Made by a program: the position numbers and the translations under genes. A stretch of DNA of 26,337 nucleotides from Bacillota bacterium (lineage in GTDB: Bacteria > Bacillota_A > Clostridia > Lachnospirales > WQUN01). The stretch is from NCBI GenBank assembly GCA_009786175.1, contig WQTQ01000214.1:1-26337 (forward strand), read 5' to 3'. Within the stretch, counting starts at the first letter, position 1. Every line of letters begins with the position of its first letter. Under the pieces are notes generated by a model. It ran no database searches. It saw nothing but the letters and a program-made list of their open reading frames with translations, and had not been told where the DNA came from. Of this stretch, positions 16,119 through 24,074 are shown piece by piece.

Positions 16119-16155
16119 CCCCCTGATATCACATTGAAACAGTGATATCAGGGGG
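16119..16155 (-). terminator. Perfect 14-bp hairpin between the two protease genes
   Basis: CCCCCTGATATCAC (16119-16132) and GTGATATCAGGGGG (16142-16155) form a perfect 14-bp stem with a 9-nt loop. On the minus strand it is followed by GCTTTTAAAAG, a short T-run. It lies about 55 nt after the stop of protease B and only 25 nt before the start of protease A. That leaves no room for a promoter between the hairpin and the start of A. It may be a leaky terminator, an attenuator or an mRNA-stabilising stem. A TATAAT (minus strand, 16159-16164) just upstream could start a transcript at the stem, but its -35 is poor. Confidence 0.6.
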
Positions 16156-16209
16156 TGAATTATAAATTGCTATATAATCAAATTTACTACCGGTGTTGCC
16201 GGTGCGTCA

Positions 16210-19200
16210 TTACGGATAAAGTCTTTCGCTTCTTTCCGTCACGTAGCTTTCGGTAAGATAAACTGTTGGATCATATAGTGCTTCCTCGTACAAATCTGAA
16301 TCATACGGTGTTTCTTCGTACAATTCAATAGGCTCTTCATACGATGGGACATACAATGAGTTAACAAGCAGTACACTAACGGTTTCGCCGTTCACAGTTA
16401 TCGAGAAGTTGATATGCTGCCATGCGCCGCCGTCTTTTCTAACATCTATTAGGTTGAAATAGTTTAACCAACCTGCACCGTCTTGCCATAAGCGGCCTAC
16501 TCTTACAAAATATCTGGCACAATTGCCATCTTGGTCGAGGGCTGCAATTGTATCTTGTGCAGCAAGGTATATATTGGTGTTTATACCTTCAAGCTGTGTC
16601 CACATACGGATTAGTCCTGCTGCAGCAAGGCTGGCGTTTGGTCTGCTTGGGCTGCCGCCTTCACCGTTGTTAAAGATGTCGAAGCCAAATGCAGTCACTA
16701 TCGGGCACTCGCACGGATAAGCTTCGCAATACTCGCATAGGTTAGGGCCTTGAAGTTCTACACTAAAGCTGTAGAAATAAGACAACATGTTGGACGCAGG
16801 GTTCGCACTCCAGCCAAGTATCATGTTACCAAACATAATCGGAAGTATTACTTGACCAACGCCGTCAATTACGCGTAAGTCGTAGTCTGCTTCCTCGGCG
16901 TATAGCTCGAAGCTGAATGTGCCGTCTGCATTTACAGGTACAACAACGGTACCGGCATCAGAGATAAGTTGCAGTTGTACACGGGTATAGTCAAATGGTG
17001 CGTCAATTGTACCTGCAACAGGCCTGAACAGTACGTTGTGTTCCATGGCCAAATCATGACCAAGGCTGCTTACGCGACCGGTTACGGTTACATACTCGTC
17101 TTCTTCTTCGAAGTAGAATGTTTCGTTTTCAAGTTCAATTGTCGGCCTTTCGTCTGTTACAACAAAGGTAAACGGCTGAACTAGGTCGTACTCTTCGCCT
17201 GCGCCGTGAACTGCACGAACAAACAACGTGTAAACACCCGGTGCAAGAACTGTTGCATCGCCTTCGTTCCATTCCCAAATAACATGGATACCTTGTGCCT
17301 GATTAATTGTATCGGTCATACCGCCTTTTATAGAACGCACAACATTTACATAAGTTGTAAACGCGCCCGGTGCAAGCGGTGCGGCATTGCCAAAATGGGT
17401 TGCATCGGCAATGTCGTAGCCATAAGGTGCAAAGTAGAAGCGCAGCGGTCTTGCAGGGCCGTTATTCGGGTCGATAAAGCCAAAATCTAATGAAGAGAAG
17501 TTAGAGCGTGTAATAATACCTACATCTTCCGGGAAGAACCAGCCTGCGCCGGGATGAACCATGCTAAACGCTCTTGGGTCTGCTTCGCCATAGTTGTGAG
17601 GTGTTGTCATCCAGTTGGAAAGAATCGGACGCCAGATAACGCTGTTCGGGTTTGGCTCTAGCGGAACCGGAGGAACAGGAATGTTAAAGTACGCGCCAAA
17701 CGGTGTGGTTATTACTGTGTCGCCTTGGGTAAAGGTTAAATAACCACCGGTAAAGCCACGGTTCTCTATATTTCCGTCATGGGTTAGATGAACGGCAAAC
17801 ATATGACCTGTAATTTGTTGAATTTCAACTGATACGCCTGTTACTGTGTGATCCAATGGCGGACCCCACAATTGCCAGTTACCGTCCGGCGGATGATGTT
17901 GACGTGTTGGTAATAACAAGCTGTAGCTAACATCCCAGCTACTGCCAACAGTACTGTTGCGAACTGTAACAGGAATTGTTACTGTTCTGGCAGGTACGCC
18001 ATATTCCATGTCTACACGGCCAAAGCTGACAGAAGACATGTATTGATACGACCAGCCGCCTTCAAGACCGGAAACAACACCTGCATCCGGTGGGCCCCAT
18101 CCGGAAGCATCCGGTGCAAATGGAACAGCGTGTTTAACTGTGATGAAGTTTCTTTCTGTAAGAGCTCTGATTGGGTCAATAAAGCCTGCGCCCACTTCCA
18201 ATATACTGTATTGGCCTTCATAACCGGTAAGAGGACGGGCTGTACTCATAATACGAGAACGGATTTCTAATGGATTAGCATGTGGGAATTGTTCTAACAT
18301 AAGTGCCACAATACCGGCTACGGCAGGTGCAGACATAGATGTTCCGCCCATCATAACGTATGGACGACCACCTACATTAGATGCGTGTTGTACATTGTTT
18401 GCAGACAGAATGCCAACGCCCGGTGCAATAATGTCAACAGCTATTTGCATGGTTGCCGCATGGTTGTTGTTGTCAATTGGGCCAAGCGGGCCTGCAGATG
18501 AGAATACTGCCAAAGTGTCCGGAGTTGGAGCTCTTTCAATAACACCAAAATTTACGGTTCCTCTTCCCGGAGGGTCAGGAGTTGGTGTTGGTGGGCCAAG
18601 AAGAGCTGCGCCATCTAACATACGTAAAGAGTATGCAGGTAGATGCTGTCCGTCATTGTTAAGAACGGTGCCGCTCAAATGAGAGTTATCGGCTTGGTTG
18701 TTTACAACGATTAGGGCAACTGCGCCAAGTTCGTGGGCCATATCCATCATGGTAACAAACTCGCCGCCGCCACGGTTTATAATGGCAACTTTGCCGTCAA
18801 GGTCGCCGCCGTCAAGCAATTCTCTTATTTCATTTATAAAGCCCGGGAATGCAGGATTTGTTCTGCCGCCGGCCGGAAGGGTTATCATTCCAAACCAAAC
18901 GTAGTCATAATCACCGACCATATCTTCTTCTGTCCAACCGGCACCGGCTGCACCAACAAGATTGATTTCGGTAAGATTGTTGTTAATGTTCGCGCCTACA
19001 GATACACGTTGGTGACGGCCGCCGGCTTCGCCTGCGCCAACAGTTATACCAAGTGGGGAAGCAGAAGCTCCGCCGCCTGTAGAGAACCAACCGCCCCTGC
19101 CTGCTGCGCGCACAGTGCCGCCTGCAAGGTCGTTACCGGAAGAGTTTGTAGAAATTATACCGGCTAAATCCAATAGACCAATAGCATAAGCCGTAGCTTG

Positions 19201-20706
19201 CCATGGTGTATTCCATCTGTTGCCCAATGACAAGTTAACTACGTCAAGGTCTAAATAATAAGCGTATTCAAGCGCACGTATTACAGAGTTTGCAGGCTGC
19301 GTACCAACACCGCTTGCAAGAACTCTGAATGAGTAAAGCTGAATATCAGGTGCCATTGCAACAATTGTACCTGCTACGTGAGTACCGTGGTTGGTGTGTG
19401 TTGTGCCTAGGTTACCTTCCATACCACTTGTACCGCGGCCTGTTTCACGGCCTGCAATTATTGTAAAGTTGGCACCCGGAAGGGTGTAATAACCAAGACC
19501 CGGTGTGTACCTGTGGGTTGGAATTAGATAAGGAGCAAACACCGGATGACGGTAGTCAACACCTGTATCAAGAACACCCACTCTTACATTGCGGCCGGTA
19601 AGCCCCAGTGTTTCATGAATGTAAGGAATATTGAACAGGTCTTTCGCGCCTTCATTAAACTCCGGATGAGGCACGTATGGGCCTATTTCAGGAGGTTCAA
19701 TAACGCTGATGACAAGAGTAAACTCTTCTGTAACAAGTGAAGCACCGTCAAAGAATACAACAGCCATAGAAGCCTCATGCTGCCCTACCGGAGCTTCGTA
19801 TCCTTCGGTACAGAATGCGTTAACAGTAACTGTCAGTAACCCTGCCGCAGCAAGAGCACTTGGATATTCAAGGGTAATAGCGGAACCTGAATTATTCCAA
19901 TTAGAAAGTACTAATGCGCCTGCAGGTGCATCTACTGGAATATCTAGTAATTGGCTTTCTCCTTGAATTACTTGAGCCAAAACAAGCCGCCAATATTCAG
20001 CAGGAGCATCCTCATAAACAGCTTCATAAGCAACAGGCAAACGCTCTCTGGCCATCCATTGCTCTTCGCTCATGTTGGCAAGTTCGTCCATTGAGAAATA
20101 CACAACGGACGGCATAACTGCAAAAACTTCCGGCAAGGCGGCAATTGATTCAATCATAGATGCAGGAACATTCATGAACACACCGTTAAACAGCATGTAG
20201 TGAGAACCTACAACTTCAATGCCTTCACTTGCAAAAGGAACCGGTAAGCGTCCAAGTTGGTTAGCAAAAGCATCATGAGCTGCAAGTGCTTCACTAACAA
20301 ACATTTGGTCTGCATTGCGTCCCATACGTACCCGTGGGTTTGCGGCTTCTTCTACAAGGCGCAAGGCTACTGCGGACGGTGTACGGAACATTACTGTTAT
20401 GCCAACGGTTTCATTGGTATAACCGGCAATGCAATATGGGCCTTCGAAGCCCACCACACCTACAGGTGGTTCATTTAATGTGGAAAGGAGTAAATTTGTT
20501 TCGTCATCAAACGTGACACTTTCCATGTACAGGCTGGTTGACTCCGGGGTGCGATTTAATGTGCCGCGCTCCACTACTGCTAAGTTTTCCTCTGCATAGT
20601 CGGCAGGTGCGGCCATTACAGGCATCGCAAATGATGTTATGGTCATTACCATAGCCACCATCACGGCAAAAAACTTTCGAAACTTCTGATTTGTCTTACG
20701 TTCCAT
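16210..20706 (-). CDS. Secreted S8 subtilisin-like protease, paralogue B (1498 aa)
   Basis: This protein has the same plan as its downstream neighbour: signal peptide (about 1-33, ending MPVMAAP), I9-type propeptide (about 100-205), extra beta domain (about 235-340), and S8 core with Asp380 (VLDTGVD), His440 (NHGTHVAG), Asn525 and Ser790 (GGTSMSAP). It also has a PA insert (about 600-720), Fn3-like domains, CEYCEAYPCECP and the conserved C-terminal module (nt 16360-16689). It differs at the end. In place of the second Cys cluster and last beta domain it has a 45-residue tail rich in Tyr and Glu (PIELYEETPYDSDLYEEALYD...), which may be disordered. No cell-wall anchor is visible. The ATG at 20706 has GAGGTG about 10 nt upstream. 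Likely role: digestion of external proteins, alone or with paralogue A. Confidence 0.9.
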   Translation of the reverse strand: MERKTNQKFRKFFAVMVAMVMTITSFAMPVMAAPADYAEENLAVVERGTLNRTPESTSLYMESVTFDDETNLLLSTLNEPPVGVVGFEGPYCIAGYTNETVGITVMFRTPSAVALRLVEEAANPRVRMGRNADQMFVSEALAAHDAFANQLGRLPVPFASEGIEVVGSHYMLFNGVFMNVPASMIESIAALPEVFAVMPSVVYFSMDELANMSEEQWMARERLPVAYEAVYEDAPAEYWRLVLAQVIQGESQLLDIPVDAPAGALVLSNWNNSGSAITLEYPSALAAAGLLTVTVNAFCTEGYEAPVGQHEASMAVVFFDGASLVTEEFTLVISVIEPPEIGPYVPHPEFNEGAKDLFNIPYIHETLGLTGRNVRVGVLDTGVDYRHPVFAPYLIPTHRYTPGLGYYTLPGANFTIIAGRETGRGTSGMEGNLGTTHTNHGTHVAGTIVAMAPDIQLYSFRVLASGVGTQPANSVIRALEYAYYLDLDVVNLSLGNRWNTPWQATAYAIGLLDLAGIISTNSSGNDLAGGTVRAAGRGGWFSTGGGASASPLGITVGAGEAGGRHQRVSVGANINNNLTEINLVGAAGAGWTEEDMVGDYDYVWFGMITLPAGGRTNPAFPGFINEIRELLDGGDLDGKVAIINRGGGEFVTMMDMAHELGAVALIVVNNQADNSHLSGTVLNNDGQHLPAYSLRMLDGAALLGPPTPTPDPPGRGTVNFGVIERAPTPDTLAVFSSAGPLGPIDNNNHAATMQIAVDIIAPGVGILSANNVQHASNVGGRPYVMMGGTSMSAPAVAGIVALMLEQFPHANPLEIRSRIMSTARPLTGYEGQYSILEVGAGFIDPIRALTERNFITVKHAVPFAPDASGWGPPDAGVVSGLEGGWSYQYMSSVSFGRVDMEYGVPARTVTIPVTVRNSTVGSSWDVSYSLLLPTRQHHPPDGNWQLWGPPLDHTVTGVSVEIQQITGHMFAVHLTHDGNIENRGFTGGYLTFTQGDTVITTPFGAYFNIPVPPVPLEPNPNSVIWRPILSNWMTTPHNYGEADPRAFSMVHPGAGWFFPEDVGIITRSNFSSLDFGFIDPNNGPARPLRFYFAPYGYDIADATHFGNAAPLAPGAFTTYVNVVRSIKGGMTDTINQAQGIHVIWEWNEGDATVLAPGVYTLFVRAVHGAGEEYDLVQPFTFVVTDERPTIELENETFYFEEEDEYVTVTGRVSSLGHDLAMEHNVLFRPVAGTIDAPFDYTRVQLQLISDAGTVVVPVNADGTFSFELYAEEADYDLRVIDGVGQVILPIMFGNMILGWSANPASNMLSYFYSFSVELQGPNLCEYCEAYPCECPIVTAFGFDIFNNGEGGSPSRPNASLAAAGLIRMWTQLEGINTNIYLAAQDTIAALDQDGNCARYFVRVGRLWQDGAGWLNYFNLIDVRKDGGAWQHINFSITVNGETVSVLLVNSLYVPSYEEPIELYEETPYDSDLYEEALYDPTVYLTESYVTERSERLYP
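16360..16689 (-). other. Shared C-terminal module in protease B
   Basis: This is the counterpart of nt 11780-12112: about 110 residues from FGFDIFNNGEGGSPSRPN to TVNGETVSVLLVN, with near-identical core motifs and the same length without gaps. It is the most conserved non-catalytic segment between the two proteases that I can see near their C-termini, and it is followed by an unrelated tail. Confidence 0.6.
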
Positions 20707-21201
20707 AGACTTTTCTCACCTCTCTGATTTTTATTTGTCACTTACCTCCCTAACAATACGCTCCTCCCTTTTTATAGTAGCCGCAATTTATTTAAAGGGC
20801 CATTCTTATGTACCCTAATTGCTTAAGTAAAGGCTGTTTTAAAGGACAATTTCGCTTTACGACCACCCCGCCCTCATTAATATATGTACTTCCACATGCT
20901 TCTGTACCGCACCGGAATATATGAATAAATATTCGTATAAATTTGAAAAAAACTACCACAACTTTCACATAGTAGTCAATGGCATATAATTTCTTCTTTT
21001 TCAAACGGATTCGCATTACTTGTTACATATTCCATATTATTACTTGTCATTCTTTGAAACTTTTACATTTTGTTTGTGCCGGTATATATTAATGGCCAAG
21101 TCAGCCTAAAGTTGTTACAAATTTTTGAAACACTTGCATTATATTTTCTCTGGAAGCATTTTTTGCGCAGAACCATTTCCGGCAGTAATTTTTAGAATAA
21201 A
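20707..21201. other. Long A/T-rich intergenic region upstream of protease B
   Basis: This roughly 500-bp stretch carries no convincing gene. Close to the protease start the minus strand has three purine-rich, Shine-Dalgarno-like tracts (AAGGGAGGAG near 20763-20772, GGGAGG near 20746-20751, GAGAGGTGAG near 20713-20723); only the last serves the known ATG. The protease promoter must lie here, but I see no well-spaced -35/-10 pair I would defend. TATAAA at about 20771-20776 (minus strand) lacks a good -35. On the plus strand TTTACA (21062-21067) and TATATT (21085-21090), 17 nt apart, could start a short transcript toward the hairpin at 21202. Confidence 0.4.
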
Positions 21202-21228
21202 AAAATTCCCCTACACGAGAGGAATTTT
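21202..21228 (-). terminator. Intrinsic terminator of the opp/SBP operon
   Basis: AAAATTCC (21202-21209) pairs with GGAATTTT (21221-21228) around an 11-nt loop. On the minus strand the stem is followed by more T residues (TTTTTTTATT). It lies 28 nt after the stop of the binding-protein gene. The plus-strand side also ends in ATTTT, so it may work in both directions. Confidence 0.75.
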
Positions 21229-21256
21229 ATTTTGCTATAGGAAGCACGCTTTATAT

Positions 21257-22744
21257 TTATCTGCCGGCAAACACAGCGTCAATCATTTCCTGCTGTTGCG
21301 GACGGAAAGCTTCTACAGCCTGGGAAACTGTCATGTACCCGTTACGGAAATAATGGGCAAATGACCCCAACACCCAGTAGTAGCCATAAATAACCATACC
21401 AATGTCTGTACTTACATGGTCACCTACATGAATTACACGCCAAACATCATCGTCTGTAAGCCATGCGGGTCTGGCATAGTCTAAAGCGGACATTGTTATA
21501 AGTTCCGGCTCGTCAACGGCCCAAGAGAATACTTCTTCCATTACACGTAGAATATCCTGTGGATTTTGTGTAGTTACAGGCATGGCATAACCGGAAGAAA
21601 ACCCGTACATACGCACAAAACCGTTTTGACTGTTTGGGCCAAGCGGATACGGCACAAAAGCATACTCAAACGGAAGGTCGTCATATTGCAGCATCCAGGT
21701 GGCGGTCGTAAATAAAGCAGAACGCCCGTCCCTATAGGAAAATGTGTTTCTGCCCCAGTCACCCATTGGGTTGCCGGATGTTGAGTCGTAATACCAAACG
21801 TTGTATGTGTTAAAAATGTCAAATATAAATTCCAATGCTGTCAATGTGTTAGGGTCACCAAAACCATAGGTAAGCGTGTCCGGGTTTACCAAGTGTCCGT
21901 CATTGGCGGCAATAAGGTTTATCATAATATTGTGCGGCTGGCCGCTGATACCAAACTGGTCAATAGTTCCGTCACCGGTGGTGTCTCTTGTTGCCATAAT
22001 CATAATTTCGCGCATGGCATCCCAAGTCCATTCCCCGGCATTAAATAAATCAACAGGATTTGGCGCGCCAATGGCATTGATAATGTCCAGGTTTACACCC
22101 ATTCCCATGCCATGGACCATTGGTGATGTATCACTAAAATTCCATATCTCGCCGAACAGGGTATTCCGCGGCCTCATTACACGCTGGGCATTTAACATAT
22201 CAGCATCAGAGGGCGCGAATGTACCGGCACTGTGAAGCAGGTCACCGTTAATTGCCGAGAAATTCTGGCCGCCTAACAGATACCAAATGTCTGCCAAACT
22301 GTCCCCTGCCAAAACAGATGACAGTAATGTGGGCGTTACTTCGCCTTGTGGAATTATAATGTAGTCAAAACTTACATTAAATTTATCTTCGACCCTGCGC
22401 AGGTTATCCCACTGCATTCTTTCTACCAAATAGTTTACAGCAGTTGCAGGGTCCGGCGGCTGGGAACCTGTTCCGCGGCCTCTCATTACATCCCACCAGG
22501 ACGCAGACGTAATTACACGCCCTTCCAGATCCAACTCACGCTCGACAAATGTTTCAACCTCATCATCTGCAGGTGTAGGGTCTTCCGGTATATATGCCAA
22601 AATAGGCGGCGGTGCGGGCGGCTGATTATCTTCTAAGGCGGCATCAACAGCATCATTTCCGCCGCCGCAAGCAGCCAGACCCAAAAGGCCTATTGCCAAT
22701 ACAGCAACCGCAAATTTTCTTGAATTAAATAGAAACTCTTTCAT
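21257..22744 (-). CDS. Extracellular solute-binding lipoprotein, family 1-like
   Basis: This 495-aa protein has a lipoprotein signal peptide with lipobox LAAC (Cys26), followed by an acidic, Pro-rich linker (about 30-70). The mature part has VERMQWDNLRRVEDKFNVSF..., SSVLAGDSLADIWYL, FNAGEWTWDAM...MATRDTTGDGTIDQFGI and late aromatic-rich segments. The pattern of a W-rich hinge followed by TGDGTxDQFGI is typical of family 1 (carbohydrate-type) binding proteins, not of family 5 oligopeptide-binding OppA/DppA. The ATG at 22744 has a strong AGGAGG 5-6 nt upstream; the frame stays open further upstream but that part does not look like protein. It is the last gene of the opp unit, 32 nt after the small membrane protein. 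Substrate unknown. Confidence 0.85.
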   Translation of the reverse strand: MKEFLFNSRKFAVAVLAIGLLGLAACGGGNDAVDAALEDNQPPAPPPILAYIPEDPTPADDEVETFVERELDLEGRVITSASWWDVMRGRGTGSQPPDPATAVNYLVERMQWDNLRRVEDKFNVSFDYIIIPQGEVTPTLLSSVLAGDSLADIWYLLGGQNFSAINGDLLHSAGTFAPSDADMLNAQRVMRPRNTLFGEIWNFSDTSPMVHGMGMGVNLDIINAIGAPNPVDLFNAGEWTWDAMREIMIMATRDTTGDGTIDQFGISGQPHNIMINLIAANDGHLVNPDTLTYGFGDPNTLTALEFIFDIFNTYNVWYYDSTSGNPMGDWGRNTFSYRDGRSALFTTATWMLQYDDLPFEYAFVPYPLGPNSQNGFVRMYGFSSGYAMPVTTQNPQDILRVMEEVFSWAVDEPELITMSALDYARPAWLTDDDVWRVIHVGDHVSTDIGMVIYGYYWVLGSFAHYFRNGYMTVSQAVEAFRPQQQEMIDAVFAGR

Positions 22745-22776
22745 ACTCTCCTCCTGATTTAAAAAATTTGTTGGAT

Positions 22777-23121
22777 TTACTGCCACACTAGGCTGACTAA
22801 GTACTGCACAACCACAGTAATAACAACATTGCAAATGCCTACGTAAATTAGCATGTAGGCTTTCTCGCGTTTTTTTGCTTTTGCCTCCAGGTGCATTGGG
22901 GCGTGAGTGGTGTGGTCCATAAGTGAGGTTTTTTTCAAATACACCGGCGCGGCAAAAACAATTATCCCCGCCATAATCAAAAATGCTCCCACAATAAGGT
23001 TGGCGGTAAAAATGTAAGCGGGCCAAAAGCGACCGTGCGTGAAGAATGCATAAATCACGCTAACGGCCGCTGTTGCCAACACAAATGCGGCAGATGTCCG
23101 CAAAATTTTAAACGGTTTCAT
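22777..23121 (-). CDS. Small membrane protein in the opp operon, unknown function
   Basis: This 114-aa protein has three predicted membrane segments: about residues 8-26 (ILRTSAAFVLATAAVSVIYAF region), 35-58 (YIFTANLIVGAFLIMAGIIVF) and 90-110 (YMLIYVGICNVVITVVVQYLV). A charged cytosolic or external loop (LEAKAKKREK) lies before the last. I do not recognise the family with confidence; it resembles small DUF3899-type membrane proteins only loosely. The ATG at 23121 overlaps the oppF end by 14 nt, and an AAGAAG tract precedes it, so translation is probably coupled to oppF. An in-frame ATG at 23148 would lie deeper inside oppF and is less likely. Position between oppF and the binding-protein gene suggests a role tied to this transporter. 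Confidence 0.7.
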   Translation of the reverse strand: MKPFKILRTSAAFVLATAAVSVIYAFFTHGRFWPAYIFTANLIVGAFLIMAGIIVFAAPVYLKKTSLMDHTTHAPMHLEAKAKKREKAYMLIYVGICNVVITVVVQYLVSLVWQ

Positions 23122-24070
23122 TCTTCTTACATAAATGACAAGCAACAAGCCTACCGGGTGAAATTTCTACAAGTTCCGGGTCTATGTCTTTGCACTTGTC
23201 TTTCCGCGCAAAGCATCTGCCGTAAAAACGACAGCCCGGCGGCGGGCTTATGGGGCTTGGCACATCGCCTTCTAAAATTATGCGTTCGCGCTTTATTTCC
23301 GGGTCGGGGACAGGAATGGCTGAAAGCAATGCCTTGGTATAGGGGTGAAGCGGGTCCGCAAAAATAGACTTATAGTCTGACATTTCTACTATTTTGCCAA
23401 GATACATAACAGCAATATTGTTACTCATGTGCTTGATTACGCCCAAGTCGTGGGAAATGAACAGATATGTCAGCCCAAACTCTTTTTGCAAATCTTCCAT
23501 TAGGTTAAGAATTTGTGCCTGAATGGAAACGTCCAATGCCGACACGGGCTCATCTTGCACGATAAATTGCGGGTTTAGTGCCAGTGCACGGGCAATGCCT
23601 ATGCGCTGGCGGCGGCCCCCGTCAAGCTCATGAGGATACACATTTTCCAATGCTTCTGCCAGGCCAACAGTATCCATAAGTTGGCGTACACGCTTTATAC
23701 GACCATGCTTATTCCCTTCTTTTTTATTGATGATAAGCGGCTCTGCAATAATTTCGGATACACTCATACGCGGGTTAAGAGACGCAAAAGGGTCTTGGAA
23801 AACGAATTGCGCATTTTCACGGAACTTTCGCATTTGCTGTTTCTTAAATTTCAACACATTTTCGCCTTCAAACAAAACTTCGCCATCGGTTGCTTCAATC
23901 AACCTTAGTACAACGCGCCCGGTGGTAGATTTACCGCAGCCGCTTTCACCTACAAGCCCTAAAGTTTCGCCCTTGTTAATCTTAAAATCAATACCGTCTA
24001 CAGCATGTAAAGGGCCGCGTTTTGTCTTAAAATACTTTTTCAAATTTTTAACTTCCAGTAACACAGACAT
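23108..24070 (-). CDS. oppF: Peptide-type ABC transporter ATPase OppF/DppF
   Basis: This 320-aa ATPase powers import of small peptides or similar solutes together with OppD at the inner face of the membrane. It has Walker A GESGCGKST (41-49), the Q-loop FQDPFASLNP, an ABC signature reading LDGGRRQRIGIA (149-160), Walker B FIVQDEPVSALD and the C-terminal oligopeptide-transporter extension PPPGCRFYGRC. The signature has Asp where LSGGQ has Ser, and Arg where it has Gln; OppD keeps a classical FSGGM. The start at 24070 is 4 nt after the oppD stop, with AAGGGGTG upstream, and the MSVLLEVKNLKKYF opening is typical. OppF and DppF cannot be separated by sequence alone. Confidence 0.92.
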   Translation of the reverse strand: MSVLLEVKNLKKYFKTKRGPLHAVDGIDFKINKGETLGLVGESGCGKSTTGRVVLRLIEATDGEVLFEGENVLKFKKQQMRKFRENAQFVFQDPFASLNPRMSVSEIIAEPLIINKKEGNKHGRIKRVRQLMDTVGLAEALENVYPHELDGGRRQRIGIARALALNPQFIVQDEPVSALDVSIQAQILNLMEDLQKEFGLTYLFISHDLGVIKHMSNNIAVMYLGKIVEMSDYKSIFADPLHPYTKALLSAIPVPDPEIKRERIILEGDVPSPISPPPGCRFYGRCFARKDKCKDIDPELVEISPGRLVACHLCKKNETV

Positions 24071-24074
24071 ACTG

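Noticed and set aside
16094..16132. Longer start of protease A at 16132
   Set aside because: The upstream ATG lies inside the 14-bp hairpin and adds residues before the signal peptide. The ATG at 16093 has a good AAGGTGG site and starts the signal peptide correctly.
18733..19167. 144-codon plus-strand frame opposite protease B
   Set aside because: Antisense shadow of the PA and catalytic region; the codon bias of the real gene keeps the opposite frame open.
20792..21016. 74-codon minus-strand frame upstream of protease B
   Set aside because: Lys/Ile/Phe-rich product of A/T-rich DNA, no ribosome binding site at a proper distance, no recognisable motif.
22745..23026. In-frame upstream extension of the binding-protein gene
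   Set aside because: It overlaps the small membrane-protein gene in another frame and reads as Cys/His-rich non-protein sequence. The ATG at 22744 has AGGAGG and begins a textbook lipoprotein signal.
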